This document shows positions 26,961 to 35,501 of a stretch of 64,000 nucleotides of DNA, piece after piece. Numbering within the stretch: position 1 is the first letter of the stretch; each line of letters begins with the position of its first letter. Location: NCBI GenBank assembly GCA_024742405.1, contig JANSYP010000002.1:434001-498000 (forward strand), read 5' to 3'. The position numbers and the translations under genes are program-made. The notes beneath the pieces were generated by a model. The model saw nothing but the letters and a program-made list of their open reading frames with translations. It was not told the origin of the DNA and made no database searches. This DNA comes from Paracoccaceae bacterium. Its GTDB lineage: Bacteria; Pseudomonadota; Alphaproteobacteria; Rhodobacterales; Rhodobacteraceae.

Positions 26961-28001
26961 ATGCCCAATTTCGACACCGGCAGCCTTTTTCTGACCTTTC
27001 TCGCACCAGTGAAGCCCGGCACCACCACCGATCTGCGCGGCGAGACGGTCTCCTTCCAGCGCAACCTGCACAATGTGCTCGCCTTCCTGCCGACCGCGCT
27101 GCAATCGCCCGCCACGCAGGAGATCGGGATCAACAGCCCCTTCGCCCTCAATCGGCGTACCCATCTGGCACGCTTCGTGGTGATCGACGAGGCGCCCTTC
27201 AATGGCCGGATGCCCCAGAACCCGATCGTGGGCTCCCTGAAGGACGAGGACCCGATCACGCCTCGCAAGGTCGACAAGCTGACGACGCCGTACCTCTTCT
27301 TCGGGGCCGAGATTGATGCGGTCACCGAAGACGGCGCGCCGCTGCCCACCGAGCTGGACGAGGACGGGCAAGCCAGGGTTCGAGACGCCTATGCGCGCGA
27401 GCTTTGGACGACAATGGAGCCCGAACTGCGCTCGATCTACAGCAATTGCTACGGCTTCGAGTCCGTCACGACCGCCGATGATTTCGCGAAGTACCTGGCG
27501 CGCTGTCAGGTCGAGACGACGATGCCGTTCCACGACTACTGGATCGATCCTCCGGCGCTCAAACCGCTTAACCTGAAGATCCTGATCGCGCTGGTGGCCG
27601 TACCGGCCATCGTCGCTCTGCTGGGGCTTCTGGGGTTGCTCACCGGCATGGGCAGCACCCCGATCCTGGGCTGGTTCACCTCCTGGACGCCGGGCATCAC
27701 GACGATCGTCGCCCTGATCCTGACGGTGGTCGCAGCGGTCGGTGCCTATCGCTATGTCCTCGGGCGCGGTGCCAAGCCCTTCCCGCCGCAACCCGGTGCC
27801 AGCCTGCCGGACGTGCTGAAAGCACTCTATGTCCAGCAGCATTTCAGCGATTTCGTCACCGCACAGCAGGGGGCAAGCGCCGAGGATCTGCACAAGGCCT
27901 TTGGCGCGTTCCTCGCCACCCACAAACCCGACGACATCCACGGTCCGACCCAGACGCCCGGCGTGATCTCCGCCCGTGCGCCCGGCGGCACCACCGGCTG
28001 A
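26961..28001 (+). CDS. Uncharacterised membrane-anchored protein of the DyP/P450 cassette
   Basis: A 346-residue protein (CGGAGA upstream). Residues 1-190 form a soluble domain with RRTHLARFVVIDEAPFNGR, TTPYLFFGAEIDAV, ELWTTMEPELRSIYSNCYGF and FAKYLARCQVETTMPFHDYW. Two membrane segments follow at about 205-265 (ILIALVAVPAIVALLGLLGL and TTIVALILTVVAAVGAYRYV), then a cytoplasm- or periplasm-facing tail. The soluble domain resembles the preceding protein in the order of its motifs. Similar proteins occur near DyP peroxidases as far as I recall, but no function is established. It probably holds the cassette's enzymes at the membrane. Confidence 0.75.
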   Translation: MPNFDTGSLFLTFLAPVKPGTTTDLRGETVSFQRNLHNVLAFLPTALQSPATQEIGINSPFALNRRTHLARFVVIDEAPFNGRMPQNPIVGSLKDEDPITPRKVDKLTTPYLFFGAEIDAVTEDGAPLPTELDEDGQARVRDAYARELWTTMEPELRSIYSNCYGFESVTTADDFAKYLARCQVETTMPFHDYWIDPPALKPLNLKILIALVAVPAIVALLGLLGLLTGMGSTPILGWFTSWTPGITTIVALILTVVAAVGAYRYVLGRGAKPFPPQPGASLPDVLKALYVQQHFSDFVTAQQGASAEDLHKAFGAFLATHKPDDIHGPTQTPGVISARAPGGTTG

Positions 28002-28016
28002 GAAAGACCGCACGCC

Positions 28017-29669
28017 ATGAAACGCCAGCTCGACTATGCCGACATCCAGGGCAACATCACCCGCGCCTATGGCCGCTATTCCTTTCCCTTCGCGCGCTAT
28101 TTCTTCCTCAATATCGCGACCGCCGAGGCCGGCCGCAGCTTCGTGGACACGGTGCGCCGGCGAGTGACGACCGCCTCGCTCTGGGATCCCGAGGACAAGC
28201 CCAAGGTGACGCTGAATATCGGCTTCACCTTCTTCGGACTACTGACCCTCGCAGTGCCCTCGCGGACGCTGCAAGGCATGCCGATCCCCTTCGTCGACGG
28301 GATGAAGGAGCGCGCCTTCCTGCTCGGTGACCGCGACCAGACGCTGACCGAGGCCGAGGCCCAGAGCAAGGACTGGTGCGGTCACTGGGACAAGATCTGG
28401 CAGCAGAACCGCACCGGCGCGGGCGAGGACGTGCATGTCTGGATCTCGATGAACGCCCAGCTCGCCAAATTCGGCACGACCGACCCGGTGCCCGAGCTCG
28501 AACAGCAGACCCAGTGGCTGCGCGATGTCTGCAACGACCTGGACGGCAAGGTCCGCATCCTCAGCACCAACGGCCCCAATGGCGACGAGGAATTCCAGCA
28601 GGCCTCCGCTGTGTTTCACGACTATGACGGCGTCGCCGTGCCCACCCCGCGCGAACATTTCGGGCTGACCGACGGGATCGGCAACCCGGTCTTCTACGGC
28701 CAGTACCCCGACATCGAGGTTGAGAAGCGCCTCGTCATCGGGCGCGGCAAGTGGATGAGCAAGGAGCGCGGCTGGGAGCCGCTGGCCACCGGCGAGTTCC
28801 TGCTCGGCCATGTCGACGAAAGTCAGGAGATCGCCCCCAGCGCCATGCCGCCCGAGTTTTCGCTCAACGGCAGCTTCATGGTCTACCGCAAGCTCCACGA
28901 GAACGTCTCCACCTGGCACGATTTCGTGGCCTCCGAGTCCGCGAAATTCGGCAAGACGATGGGGCTGGACGATGAGGACGAGGCCCGCGAGACGCTCATC
29001 GCCAAGATCGTCGGGCGCTGGTCGGACGGGGTTCCGCTCTCGCGTGTGCCGACCTACGCCGAATGGCAGAAATTTCGCACCGACAAGGGCCTGGACGACC
29101 CGGATCCGACCAAGGCACTCTTGGCGCAGCAGGCCTTCCTGAAATCCACAGAGGCGTCGGACTTCAAGTATGGCGACGACATGAGCGGCGCCAAATGCCC
29201 CGGCGGCAGCCATCTGCGCCGCGTCAACACGCGCGATTATCTCGACCCGCTGAACACGCCCGGCGGCAAGAATCCCGACGCCACGACCCAGCTCAACAAG
29301 CGGCGCCGGCTCTTGCGCCGCGGTCTGCCCTATGGCGATCCGCTCTCGCGCGATCTGAGCGACGAGACCGAACAGGGCGTGGCCTTCATGATCGTGGGCA
29401 CCGGCATTTTCCGGCAGTTCGAATTCGTCCAGCAACAGTGGATCCAGTACGGGCTGGATTTCAACGAGGGCAACAACACCTGCCCGCTGCTGGGCGATCA
29501 CAGCACCCACAAGCGCCACCCGATCCCCAGCGATCCGGCCAGCGGCAAACCCACCTATATCGTCGACGATCTGAAGAACTTCGTGGAAACCCGCGGCGGC
29601 GACTATTTCTTCCTGCCCTCGATGACCTGCCTGGAGATGATCGCCCACGGCTCCATCGACCCGACCTGA
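28017..29669 (+). CDS. DyP-type heme peroxidase
   Basis: A 550-residue DyP-superfamily protein without a signal peptide. The GxxDG signature reads HFGLTDGIGNP with the distal Asp near residue 219. The proximal heme ligand is His399 in CPGGSHLRRVNTRD. RRGLPYG and IFRQFEFVQQQWIQYG follow in the family order. It is longer than most DyPs, in the range of class C/D-like members. DyPs use peroxide to oxidise large or phenolic substrates. Gene gaps on both sides are 10-15 bases, so it is cotranscribed with the membrane protein before and the P450 after. Confidence 0.9.
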   Translation: MKRQLDYADIQGNITRAYGRYSFPFARYFFLNIATAEAGRSFVDTVRRRVTTASLWDPEDKPKVTLNIGFTFFGLLTLAVPSRTLQGMPIPFVDGMKERAFLLGDRDQTLTEAEAQSKDWCGHWDKIWQQNRTGAGEDVHVWISMNAQLAKFGTTDPVPELEQQTQWLRDVCNDLDGKVRILSTNGPNGDEEFQQASAVFHDYDGVAVPTPREHFGLTDGIGNPVFYGQYPDIEVEKRLVIGRGKWMSKERGWEPLATGEFLLGHVDESQEIAPSAMPPEFSLNGSFMVYRKLHENVSTWHDFVASESAKFGKTMGLDDEDEARETLIAKIVGRWSDGVPLSRVPTYAEWQKFRTDKGLDDPDPTKALLAQQAFLKSTEASDFKYGDDMSGAKCPGGSHLRRVNTRDYLDPLNTPGGKNPDATTQLNKRRRLLRRGLPYGDPLSRDLSDETEQGVAFMIVGTGIFRQFEFVQQQWIQYGLDFNEGNNTCPLLGDHSTHKRHPIPSDPASGKPTYIVDDLKNFVETRGGDYFFLPSMTCLEMIAHGSIDPT

Positions 29670-29678
29670 GGTACGCCA

Positions 29679-31052
29679 GTGAGTTTCATCGTCAATCTTC
29701 TGCTGGCCGTCTTCCGGGCGCTCTTCGCTCTGCTGCTCACGCTCTGGGACGGGCTCGCGGCCCTGGTGAGCCTCGCTGGAACAGCGCTCGGCGCCTACAA
29801 CGCGCCCGGCGGCTTCAGCAAGAACATCGGCGCGGCGTTGCTGTCGCCGGCCAACCAGATCCGCGGCATGGCGCTGCTGCGGGCCTTCGCCCCGAATCTC
29901 GTGCTCAAACGCCAGGTGGTCGCCGCCTACGAGAACACCGGCACGGCGGTCGTGGCCCGCGGCGCGGATGTCCGCAACATGCTCGCCCGCGACGCCGATT
30001 TCGAGGTCGTCTACGGCCCGCGCATGCGCAAGCTGACGGATGGCGAGAACTTCTTTCTCGGGATGCAGCCGGGCTGGGACTATACGCGCGACACCTCCGC
30101 CATGCGGCTTGCCGCGCGCACCACCGACGTGGCCGAAATCGTCCAGCCCCGCGCCACCGAGCTCGCCAATCGGATCGTGGCCGAAAGCGGCGGAACCATC
30201 GACCTGCCCCCCGCACTGACGCTTCAGGTGCCCTGGGACATGACGGAGCGCTATTTCGGCACCGGCGGGCCGGACGCGGCGACCATGCAGGACTGGACCA
30301 CCACGCTCTTCTGGTACCTCTTCGGCGATCTGGGCGCAGACCCCGAACTGGACGCCAAATCCATGGCCGATGCCGCCGCCATGCGCGCCTATCTCGACGG
30401 CGCTGTTGCCACCGCCAAAACCCGGCCCGATGACCGCGACACGATCCTCAACCGCTGCCTCGCGCTCCAGGGCGCCGAGACGCCGGGCATGTCTGACCTG
30501 GGCATCCGCAACAATCTGCTGGGGCTGCTGATCGGCGCCATCCCGACGATTTCCAAGGCCAGTTGCCTCGCACTCGACGAACTGCTCCGCAGGCCCGATG
30601 CGCTCCGCCAAGCCCAGGCCGCGGCCCGCGCGGACGATGATGCCAAGCTCGCCGCCTGCATCTGGGAGGCGCTCCGCTTCAACCCGCACAACCCGGTGAT
30701 CTACCGCCGCGCCACCCGCGACACGGTGATCGCGCCGGGCACACTCCGCGGCCGCACCATCCCCGAGGGCACGCTCGTCTTCGCCGCCACGCTCTCGGCG
30801 ATGTTCGACCGGCGCGACATCGCCGACCCGCACGCCTTTCGCACCGACCGGCGGTTCGAAGACTACATCATCTGGGGGATCGGCATGCATACCTGCTTCG
30901 GCGCCGCGATCAACAGCGCCGTCATCCCCGCGATCCTCAAGCCGCTCCTGATCCAGCAGAACCTGCGCCGGGCCGACGGAACCGCGGGCCAGGTCGACAC
31001 CGGCGGCACGCCCTTTCCGCAGCACTTCACTGTCGCGTTCGATCCCGCCTGA
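29679..31052 (+). CDS. Membrane-anchored cytochrome P450 with non-canonical I-helix
   Basis: A 457-residue P450 starting with GTG (GAGGT seven bases upstream). The first 35 residues are hydrophobic (FIVNLLLAVFRALFALLLTL), a membrane anchor unusual in bacterial P450s. The K-helix ExxR is E330-A-L-R333. The heme-Cys loop is WGIGMHTCFG with Cys406, where Trp replaces the usual Phe. The I-helix reads LIGAIPTIS (G286-T290): the acidic residue that normally precedes the Thr is a Pro. This argues for a hydroperoxide-using, isomerase-like or peroxygenase reaction instead of NADPH-driven oxygenation. No ferredoxin or reductase gene is adjacent, which fits. Confidence 0.88.
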   Translation: MSFIVNLLLAVFRALFALLLTLWDGLAALVSLAGTALGAYNAPGGFSKNIGAALLSPANQIRGMALLRAFAPNLVLKRQVVAAYENTGTAVVARGADVRNMLARDADFEVVYGPRMRKLTDGENFFLGMQPGWDYTRDTSAMRLAARTTDVAEIVQPRATELANRIVAESGGTIDLPPALTLQVPWDMTERYFGTGGPDAATMQDWTTTLFWYLFGDLGADPELDAKSMADAAAMRAYLDGAVATAKTRPDDRDTILNRCLALQGAETPGMSDLGIRNNLLGLLIGAIPTISKASCLALDELLRRPDALRQAQAAARADDDAKLAACIWEALRFNPHNPVIYRRATRDTVIAPGTLRGRTIPEGTLVFAATLSAMFDRRDIADPHAFRTDRRFEDYIIWGIGMHTCFGAAINSAVIPAILKPLLIQQNLRRADGTAGQVDTGGTPFPQHFTVAFDPA

Positions 31053-31075
31053 GGACCCGCTCAAGGAGCCACTCA

Positions 31076-31849
31076 ATGACCGCGCCGAAAATGGTCACCC
31101 TGCTGCCGAGCACCGATGTCGATCTCGGCCGCTGGCTGATGCAGCACTGGGATCTGCCCTACCGCGAGAAGCCGCACGCCCCGATCTTTCACGTACTTGC
31201 GCTCCTGTGGAACGGGGTCGGCAAGGATGACTACCCGCTGCTGGTGGGTCCAGATTACAAGATCCCGACCGTTGACAAGTTCCTCACCGAACTCGACCCC
31301 AAGGCGCCCGCCGACCGCCGGCTGGTGCCCGACGCCGAGGCCGAGCCCGCGCTCAATTCCGAGGTGATGGACTTCCAGAAATCCGCCCGCTTCGACATGG
31401 GCGGCGGTGTCGTGCATTGGGCCTATTACCACTTCCTCCAGCACAGAAAGGTCGTCTGGCCCAGCATCACCACCGGCGTGCCCTGGTGGGAGGTCGGGTT
31501 CCTCAGCCTCGGTGGCTACCCGGTCATCAAGGGGCTGATGTTCAAGGCGCTCAAGCTCTCCGCCGAGGATGCCGCGCAGTCGCTCGACACCGTGCGCAAG
31601 GCGTTCGACGCGACCGACACCCGGCTCGCCGACGGGCGGCAGTTCCTTTATGGCGACCGGCTCACCATCGCCGATCTGGCCTTTGCCGCCTCCGCCGCGC
31701 CCATGGTCCTCGCCAACGGTTATGGCGGCCATCTGCCCGCGTTGGAGGCCTGCCCGCCCGAGATGCAAACCGTGTTCCAGGAGCTGCGCACCCGCCCCTC
31801 GGGCGCCTTCATCCAGCGGATGTATGACAGCTACCGCCTCGCGGCCTAG
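31076..31849 (+). CDS. Glutathione S-transferase-like protein
   Basis: A 257-residue protein with AAGGAG upstream. The C-terminal all-helical GST domain is clear (LADGRQFLYGDRLTIADLAFAASAAP). The N-terminal thioredoxin-like domain (VTLLPSTDVDLGRWLMQHWDLPY) is divergent, has a long insertion about residues 35-110, and shows no obvious CxxC; a Ser or Tyr would have to activate glutathione. In the cassette it could conjugate or isomerise an electrophilic product of the peroxidase and P450. The activity is inferred from fold and context only. Confidence 0.8.
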   Translation: MTAPKMVTLLPSTDVDLGRWLMQHWDLPYREKPHAPIFHVLALLWNGVGKDDYPLLVGPDYKIPTVDKFLTELDPKAPADRRLVPDAEAEPALNSEVMDFQKSARFDMGGGVVHWAYYHFLQHRKVVWPSITTGVPWWEVGFLSLGGYPVIKGLMFKALKLSAEDAAQSLDTVRKAFDATDTRLADGRQFLYGDRLTIADLAFAASAAPMVLANGYGGHLPALEACPPEMQTVFQELRTRPSGAFIQRMYDSYRLAA

Positions 31850-31858
31850 GTCCACCCC

Positions 31859-32521
31859 ATGGCTGACGGATTTGCAGAGCTGATCGACCGCGCCAACGGG
31901 TTCTTCACCGAACTCGCCGCCAACAACCGCCGCGACTGGTTCGAGGCGCGCAAGGACTTCTACAAGTCCGAGATCCAGCAGCCCGGCCAGCTTCTCGCCG
32001 ACCTGATGGCCGAAGAGCTCAGCCGCATGACCGGCACCGCGCACCGGGCGAAGCTCTTCCGGATCTATCGCGACGTGCGGTTTTCAAAAGACAAATCCCC
32101 CTACAATCCGCATCTGCATATCTCCTGGCTGCCCACCGACGGGGAGTACCTCTCACCGCAATGGTTCTTCGGCAGCGCGCCGGATTACCTCGTGCTCTGC
32201 ACCGGCCTGCCCGGACTGCAGGGTGACGCGCTCACCCGCTGGCGCGCTTTCGTCGATGCGGAAGGGGACGAGATCGCCAAAACCATGGCCGAAGCCGAAA
32301 CATCCATCGGCGCGCGGCTCTCGGCCTGGGGCGCGTCGCCGCTGAAGCGCGTGCCAAAGCCCTACGCCGCCGACCACCCGCACGGCGATCTGCTCAAGCG
32401 CAAATCCCTGATCCTGGAGGCCACGCCCGCCGACGGCTGGCGCGAGCAGGGCCTCATCCCCGCACTCCGCGACACCGCCAAGGGGCTCCTGCCGATCTGG
32501 AAACTCTGCACGCGGGTCTGA
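31859..32521 (+). CDS. DUF2461 (TIGR02453) family protein
   Basis: A 220-residue protein of the DUF2461 family, recognised by FFTELAANNRRDWFEARKDFY, RIYRDVRFSKDKSPYNPHLHIS and the C-terminal LLKRKSLILEATPADGWREQGL. The family is widespread, cytoplasmic and of unknown biochemical function. The gap to the GST-like gene is 9 bases, so it is the last gene of the cassette. No catalytic residues can be named. Confidence 0.85.
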   Translation: MADGFAELIDRANGFFTELAANNRRDWFEARKDFYKSEIQQPGQLLADLMAEELSRMTGTAHRAKLFRIYRDVRFSKDKSPYNPHLHISWLPTDGEYLSPQWFFGSAPDYLVLCTGLPGLQGDALTRWRAFVDAEGDEIAKTMAEAETSIGARLSAWGASPLKRVPKPYAADHPHGDLLKRKSLILEATPADGWREQGLIPALRDTAKGLLPIWKLCTRV

Positions 32522-32799
32522 GCACGGCGGACCATATTGCAGGCGCGACATGCTTGGACATGACGCTAAGACCGTCTTTTCTGAGCCCGACCTTGCCTAC
32601 GCCGCCGTGTGGGCTGCTGCCTCAACAGTCGCGTCCACTTGACGACCGTAAGGCATGCTCCGTCGCATCGCCCGGATCTCTGACGTTGACAGCCATACTG
32701 GCCCGCTTGCAGATTTGACCTCGGCAACAGGTGCGACCGGCGCGCGTCGCGTCCGGCTCACGTTCCAAGACCGCGCCGTGTAAGCCAAGGGAAACGATA

Positions 32800-33216
32800 G
32801 TGATTTTCACACAAGCGCAGTTCGAAGAGTACGAAGACGCATTCAACAACGCGTCCGACAAGAGCGCGTTCTTTGACAAATACTACGATCCCGAAGCGGT
32901 CTTTGTTCACCCCTACAAGGGCACCTTGAAGGGCAAGGAACAACTGGTCGGGTTCTGGAATTCGGGCAAAAACTCGGGCCATGACGGCATCCATGAGATC
33001 CTGCATCTGAAGAATTTCATCTCCGTGGACGACAAGCTTGCCGTCGAACTGGACATCGAATGGCGGTGCTTCGAAGACACCGACTATCTCGGCCCCCGAA
33101 AGGCGGGGGACGTGTTCTGGGGCCACTGCGCGGCGTTCTATGACATCAAGGACGGCAAGTTCGCCAAGGTTTTCATCTACCTCAATCTCGCCCAGTCCGA
33201 TGCCCAAACTGATTGA
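32800..33216 (+). CDS. SnoaL-like (NTF2-fold) protein
   Basis: A 138-residue protein with a GTG start (AAGGGA 7 bases upstream); the frame upstream lacks protein character. It is a typical SnoaL-like barrel: FEEYEDAFNNASDKSAFFDKYY, AVFVHPYKGTLKGKEQLVGFW, then VELDIEWRCFEDTDYLG and VFWGHCAAFYDIKDGKFAKVFIY. Its end overlaps the following MmgE/PrpD gene by 17 bases, so the pair is coupled. Small-molecule binding, isomerase or dehydratase function is possible; the substrate is unknown. Confidence 0.8.
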   Translation: MIFTQAQFEEYEDAFNNASDKSAFFDKYYDPEAVFVHPYKGTLKGKEQLVGFWNSGKNSGHDGIHEILHLKNFISVDDKLAVELDIEWRCFEDTDYLGPRKAGDVFWGHCAAFYDIKDGKFAKVFIYLNLAQSDAQTD

Positions 33217-34561
33217 GGTCGGCCTCTCCGAGTTCGCCCTGGACACCTTTCGCGCGGAGATGGACGCCAAGACCAAGCACATCCTGAAACGCAACATCCT
33301 CGACTCCTACGCGGGTATTTGCGGGTCCATGTACGACACCGAAATGCTCGGCAAGTTCGACAGGATGGTCGGTATCGCGCCGGTCGAAACAGGCCTGTCG
33401 GTCTGGGGCACGGGACAGAGCGGGACCCATGCCGACGCGATCTTTCTCAACACCATCCTCGGGCGCCGGAGCGACCTGCTCAACACGTACTTCTCGCCAA
33501 ACAAAATGGGGGTCGCCCATCCGTCCGACAATGTGTCGCTCGTTCTGACGCTCGCGGACTGGCTCGGCAAATCCGGTCAGGATGTGCTGCGTCTCACCCA
33601 TCTCGCCTATATGCTGGCGGGGATGTTTTCCGACTACTACTTTCCGGAATCCGTCGAGTATGATCACGACGCCGCCGCGCTCTTCTACACCACACTCGTC
33701 ATTGGCTGCGCGCTTGATCTGAACGCCGGTGAGCTGACCAATGCGCAGCGGATCGCAGGCGGCATGGGGCTCGACACGAACCAATCCGCCCGGGATCGGG
33801 TGACGGACTGGAAGCATTGCACCTACGCCTCCTGCGCGCTGAGGGGCCTCTTTGCGGTCAAGATGGCAAAGGCCGGGATCGAGGGGCCGTACGAGGTGTA
33901 TCAGGGCACCGCGGGCGTAGACCGGTTCTTCCCCCACTCCGCAAAAATGTTCGAGGTTAAACCGGATCTGGGTTCCGTGGTGTTCAAACGCTGGCCCGCC
34001 CTCGTCTTCTGCCAGACCCCGATCGATGTCGCTCTGGATCTGGCACCCAGGATCGGCGATCCCTCATCGATCGAAAAGATCGACGTGCGCACCTACGAGA
34101 TGTGCGTCAATATCGGCGCTGACGAAACGGCTTGGGCCCTCGACAGTCGCGCGGGCCGGACGCATTCGCTGCCCTATTGCGTGGCTTGCATCTTCGCCAA
34201 GGGGTCAATCGCTTACCAGGATTTCGACGAACCCTTCGCGGGCGACCCCACGCTGAATGCGCTCATGGCCAAGGTCTCCGTTTCCGAGGATCCGTCGATG
34301 ACAGCGGCTTTTCCGGCAAAGTCGGCCTGCGAGATCACGGTCACCCGCAAGGACGGCACTCAGGAAACGGCCTCCCGCGACCGTCCGCACGGCGATCCGG
34401 CTGACCCGATGAGCGACGGGGAAATCGAAGATAAACTGCGAACCTATTTCTTCTTCGCGAATGACGGTGAGGCAGACACTGTCATCGGACTGATCTCGCG
34501 TCTGGAAGAAGCAACAGACGTCAGCGCGCTGGTCTCGCCGCTGAAGCGGCGGCGTATCTGA
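33200..34561 (+). CDS. MmgE/PrpD-family protein
   Basis: A 453-residue protein of the MmgE/PrpD superfamily (2-methylcitrate dehydratase, aconitate decarboxylase and relatives). Features are ILKRNILDSYAGICGSMY, AVETGLSVWGTGQ-like strand region, HADAIFLNTILGRRSDLLNTY, VAHPSDNVSLVLTLAD and KHCTYASCALRGLFAVKMAKAG. Usual length is about 450-480. No prpB, prpC or acnA-like genes are nearby, so a canonical methylcitrate cycle is not implied. Pairing with a SnoaL-like protein points to a small-acid dehydration or decarboxylation step that cannot be specified. Confidence 0.85.
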   Translation: MPKLIEVGLSEFALDTFRAEMDAKTKHILKRNILDSYAGICGSMYDTEMLGKFDRMVGIAPVETGLSVWGTGQSGTHADAIFLNTILGRRSDLLNTYFSPNKMGVAHPSDNVSLVLTLADWLGKSGQDVLRLTHLAYMLAGMFSDYYFPESVEYDHDAAALFYTTLVIGCALDLNAGELTNAQRIAGGMGLDTNQSARDRVTDWKHCTYASCALRGLFAVKMAKAGIEGPYEVYQGTAGVDRFFPHSAKMFEVKPDLGSVVFKRWPALVFCQTPIDVALDLAPRIGDPSSIEKIDVRTYEMCVNIGADETAWALDSRAGRTHSLPYCVACIFAKGSIAYQDFDEPFAGDPTLNALMAKVSVSEDPSMTAAFPAKSACEITVTRKDGTQETASRDRPHGDPADPMSDGEIEDKLRTYFFFANDGEADTVIGLISRLEEATDVSALVSPLKRRRI

Positions 34562-34795
34562 CGCGTCTGAAACCGCCCGCGCGGTCCAGATCCTTACCCT
34601 GGGGGAGCGCCGCCCCGGCGTTCATCCACAGAAGAACCGTCATCTTGTCCGCGGTACGACCAACCTATGGTGATGGCTCAACCGTCCGGTCCGGAAAATT
34701 TTCCGACCTTCGCGCTGGATGTGCCTGACACCCGAAACTCGAGGCGGAGACCCGGCTGCGCCGGATCGACGCTCCGGGACGACCGGCGCTCGGCG

Positions 34796-35260
34796 CTACC
34801 AGCGCTCCAGCGCGCTCTCGTCCGCATCCCGCGCCGCGACCCAGTCGGCACCCTGACCGCTCACTTCCTTCTTCCAGAAGGGCGCGCGGGATTTCAGCCA
34901 GTCCATCAGATACTCGGCGCCCGCGAACGCATCCGCCCGGTGCCGCGCCGCCGTGGCCACCATCATGATCGGCTCATGGGGGGCAAGTGGCCCGTAACGG
35001 TGGATCACCAGCGCATCGGCCAGCTTGAACCGCGCCACCGCCTCGGCGCGAAAGGCCTCCACGGCCTTTTCGGTCATGCCCGGGTAATGCTCGATCTCCA
35101 TCACCGCCAGATCGCCCGAGGCCACGTCCCGCACCACGCCGGTGAAGGTCACGATCGCGCCCGCGCCGGTCTGCGCGGCGGCAAAGGCATTGGCCTCCAG
35201 CCCCAGATCGAAGGGCTCGGCCTGGATCCGCGTGCCCGCGCGGCGCGCGCCGTCAGCCAC
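34796..35260 (-). CDS. moaE: Molybdopterin synthase catalytic subunit MoaE
   Basis: A 154-residue protein with the MoaE motifs AIVTFTGVVRD, MEIEHYPGMTEKAVE, IHRYGPLAPHEPIMMVATAA and the catalytic-lysine segment RAPFWKKEV. It transfers sulfur from MoaD to precursor Z to form molybdopterin. It overlaps moaD by 8 bases. The order pgsA, moaD, moaE downstream of uvrC is common in Rhodobacterales. Confidence 0.95.
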   Translation of the reverse strand: MADGARRAGTRIQAEPFDLGLEANAFAAAQTGAGAIVTFTGVVRDVASGDLAVMEIEHYPGMTEKAVEAFRAEAVARFKLADALVIHRYGPLAPHEPIMMVATAARHRADAFAGAEYLMDWLKSRAPFWKKEVSGQGADWVAARDADESALERW

Positions 35261-35501
35261 CGGTCATCGGCGGAAAGAACGCCACCTCGCGCACGCCCGC
35301 GAGCGGCGCATCGAAATCCGTCAGTTCCTGGTCAGTCGCAACCCGGAGCGCGCTGAGATCGGCAAATGCCGCCTCATAGCGTTCCTCGCGGCCCTTCAGC
35401 TCCTCGACCAGATCGCCCACCGTCGCGGCGCCGGTCTCCACCTGTTCCTTGGGCACGCCGATCCGTTCCCGGACCCACGCGAAATAGAGCACATCGATCA
35501 T
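35253..35501 (-). CDS. moaD: Molybdopterin synthase sulfur carrier subunit MoaD
   Basis: An 82-residue ubiquitin-like protein ending in the essential Gly-Gly (FPPMTGG), which is adenylated and thiocarboxylated before transfer of sulfur to MoaE. The N-terminal strand is DVLYFAWVRERIGVP. Its start overlaps the end of pgsA by four bases and its end overlaps moaE by 8, so all three are translationally linked. Confidence 0.95.
   Translation of the reverse strand: MIDVLYFAWVRERIGVPKEQVETGAATVGDLVEELKGREERYEAAFADLSALRVATDQELTDFDAPLAGVREVAFFPPMTGG

Noticed and set aside
28239-31076. Open frame of 945 codons on the minus strand
   Set aside because: It is antisense to the DyP and P450 genes, whose motifs are unmistakable; its translation is low-complexity and typical of high-GC shadow frames.
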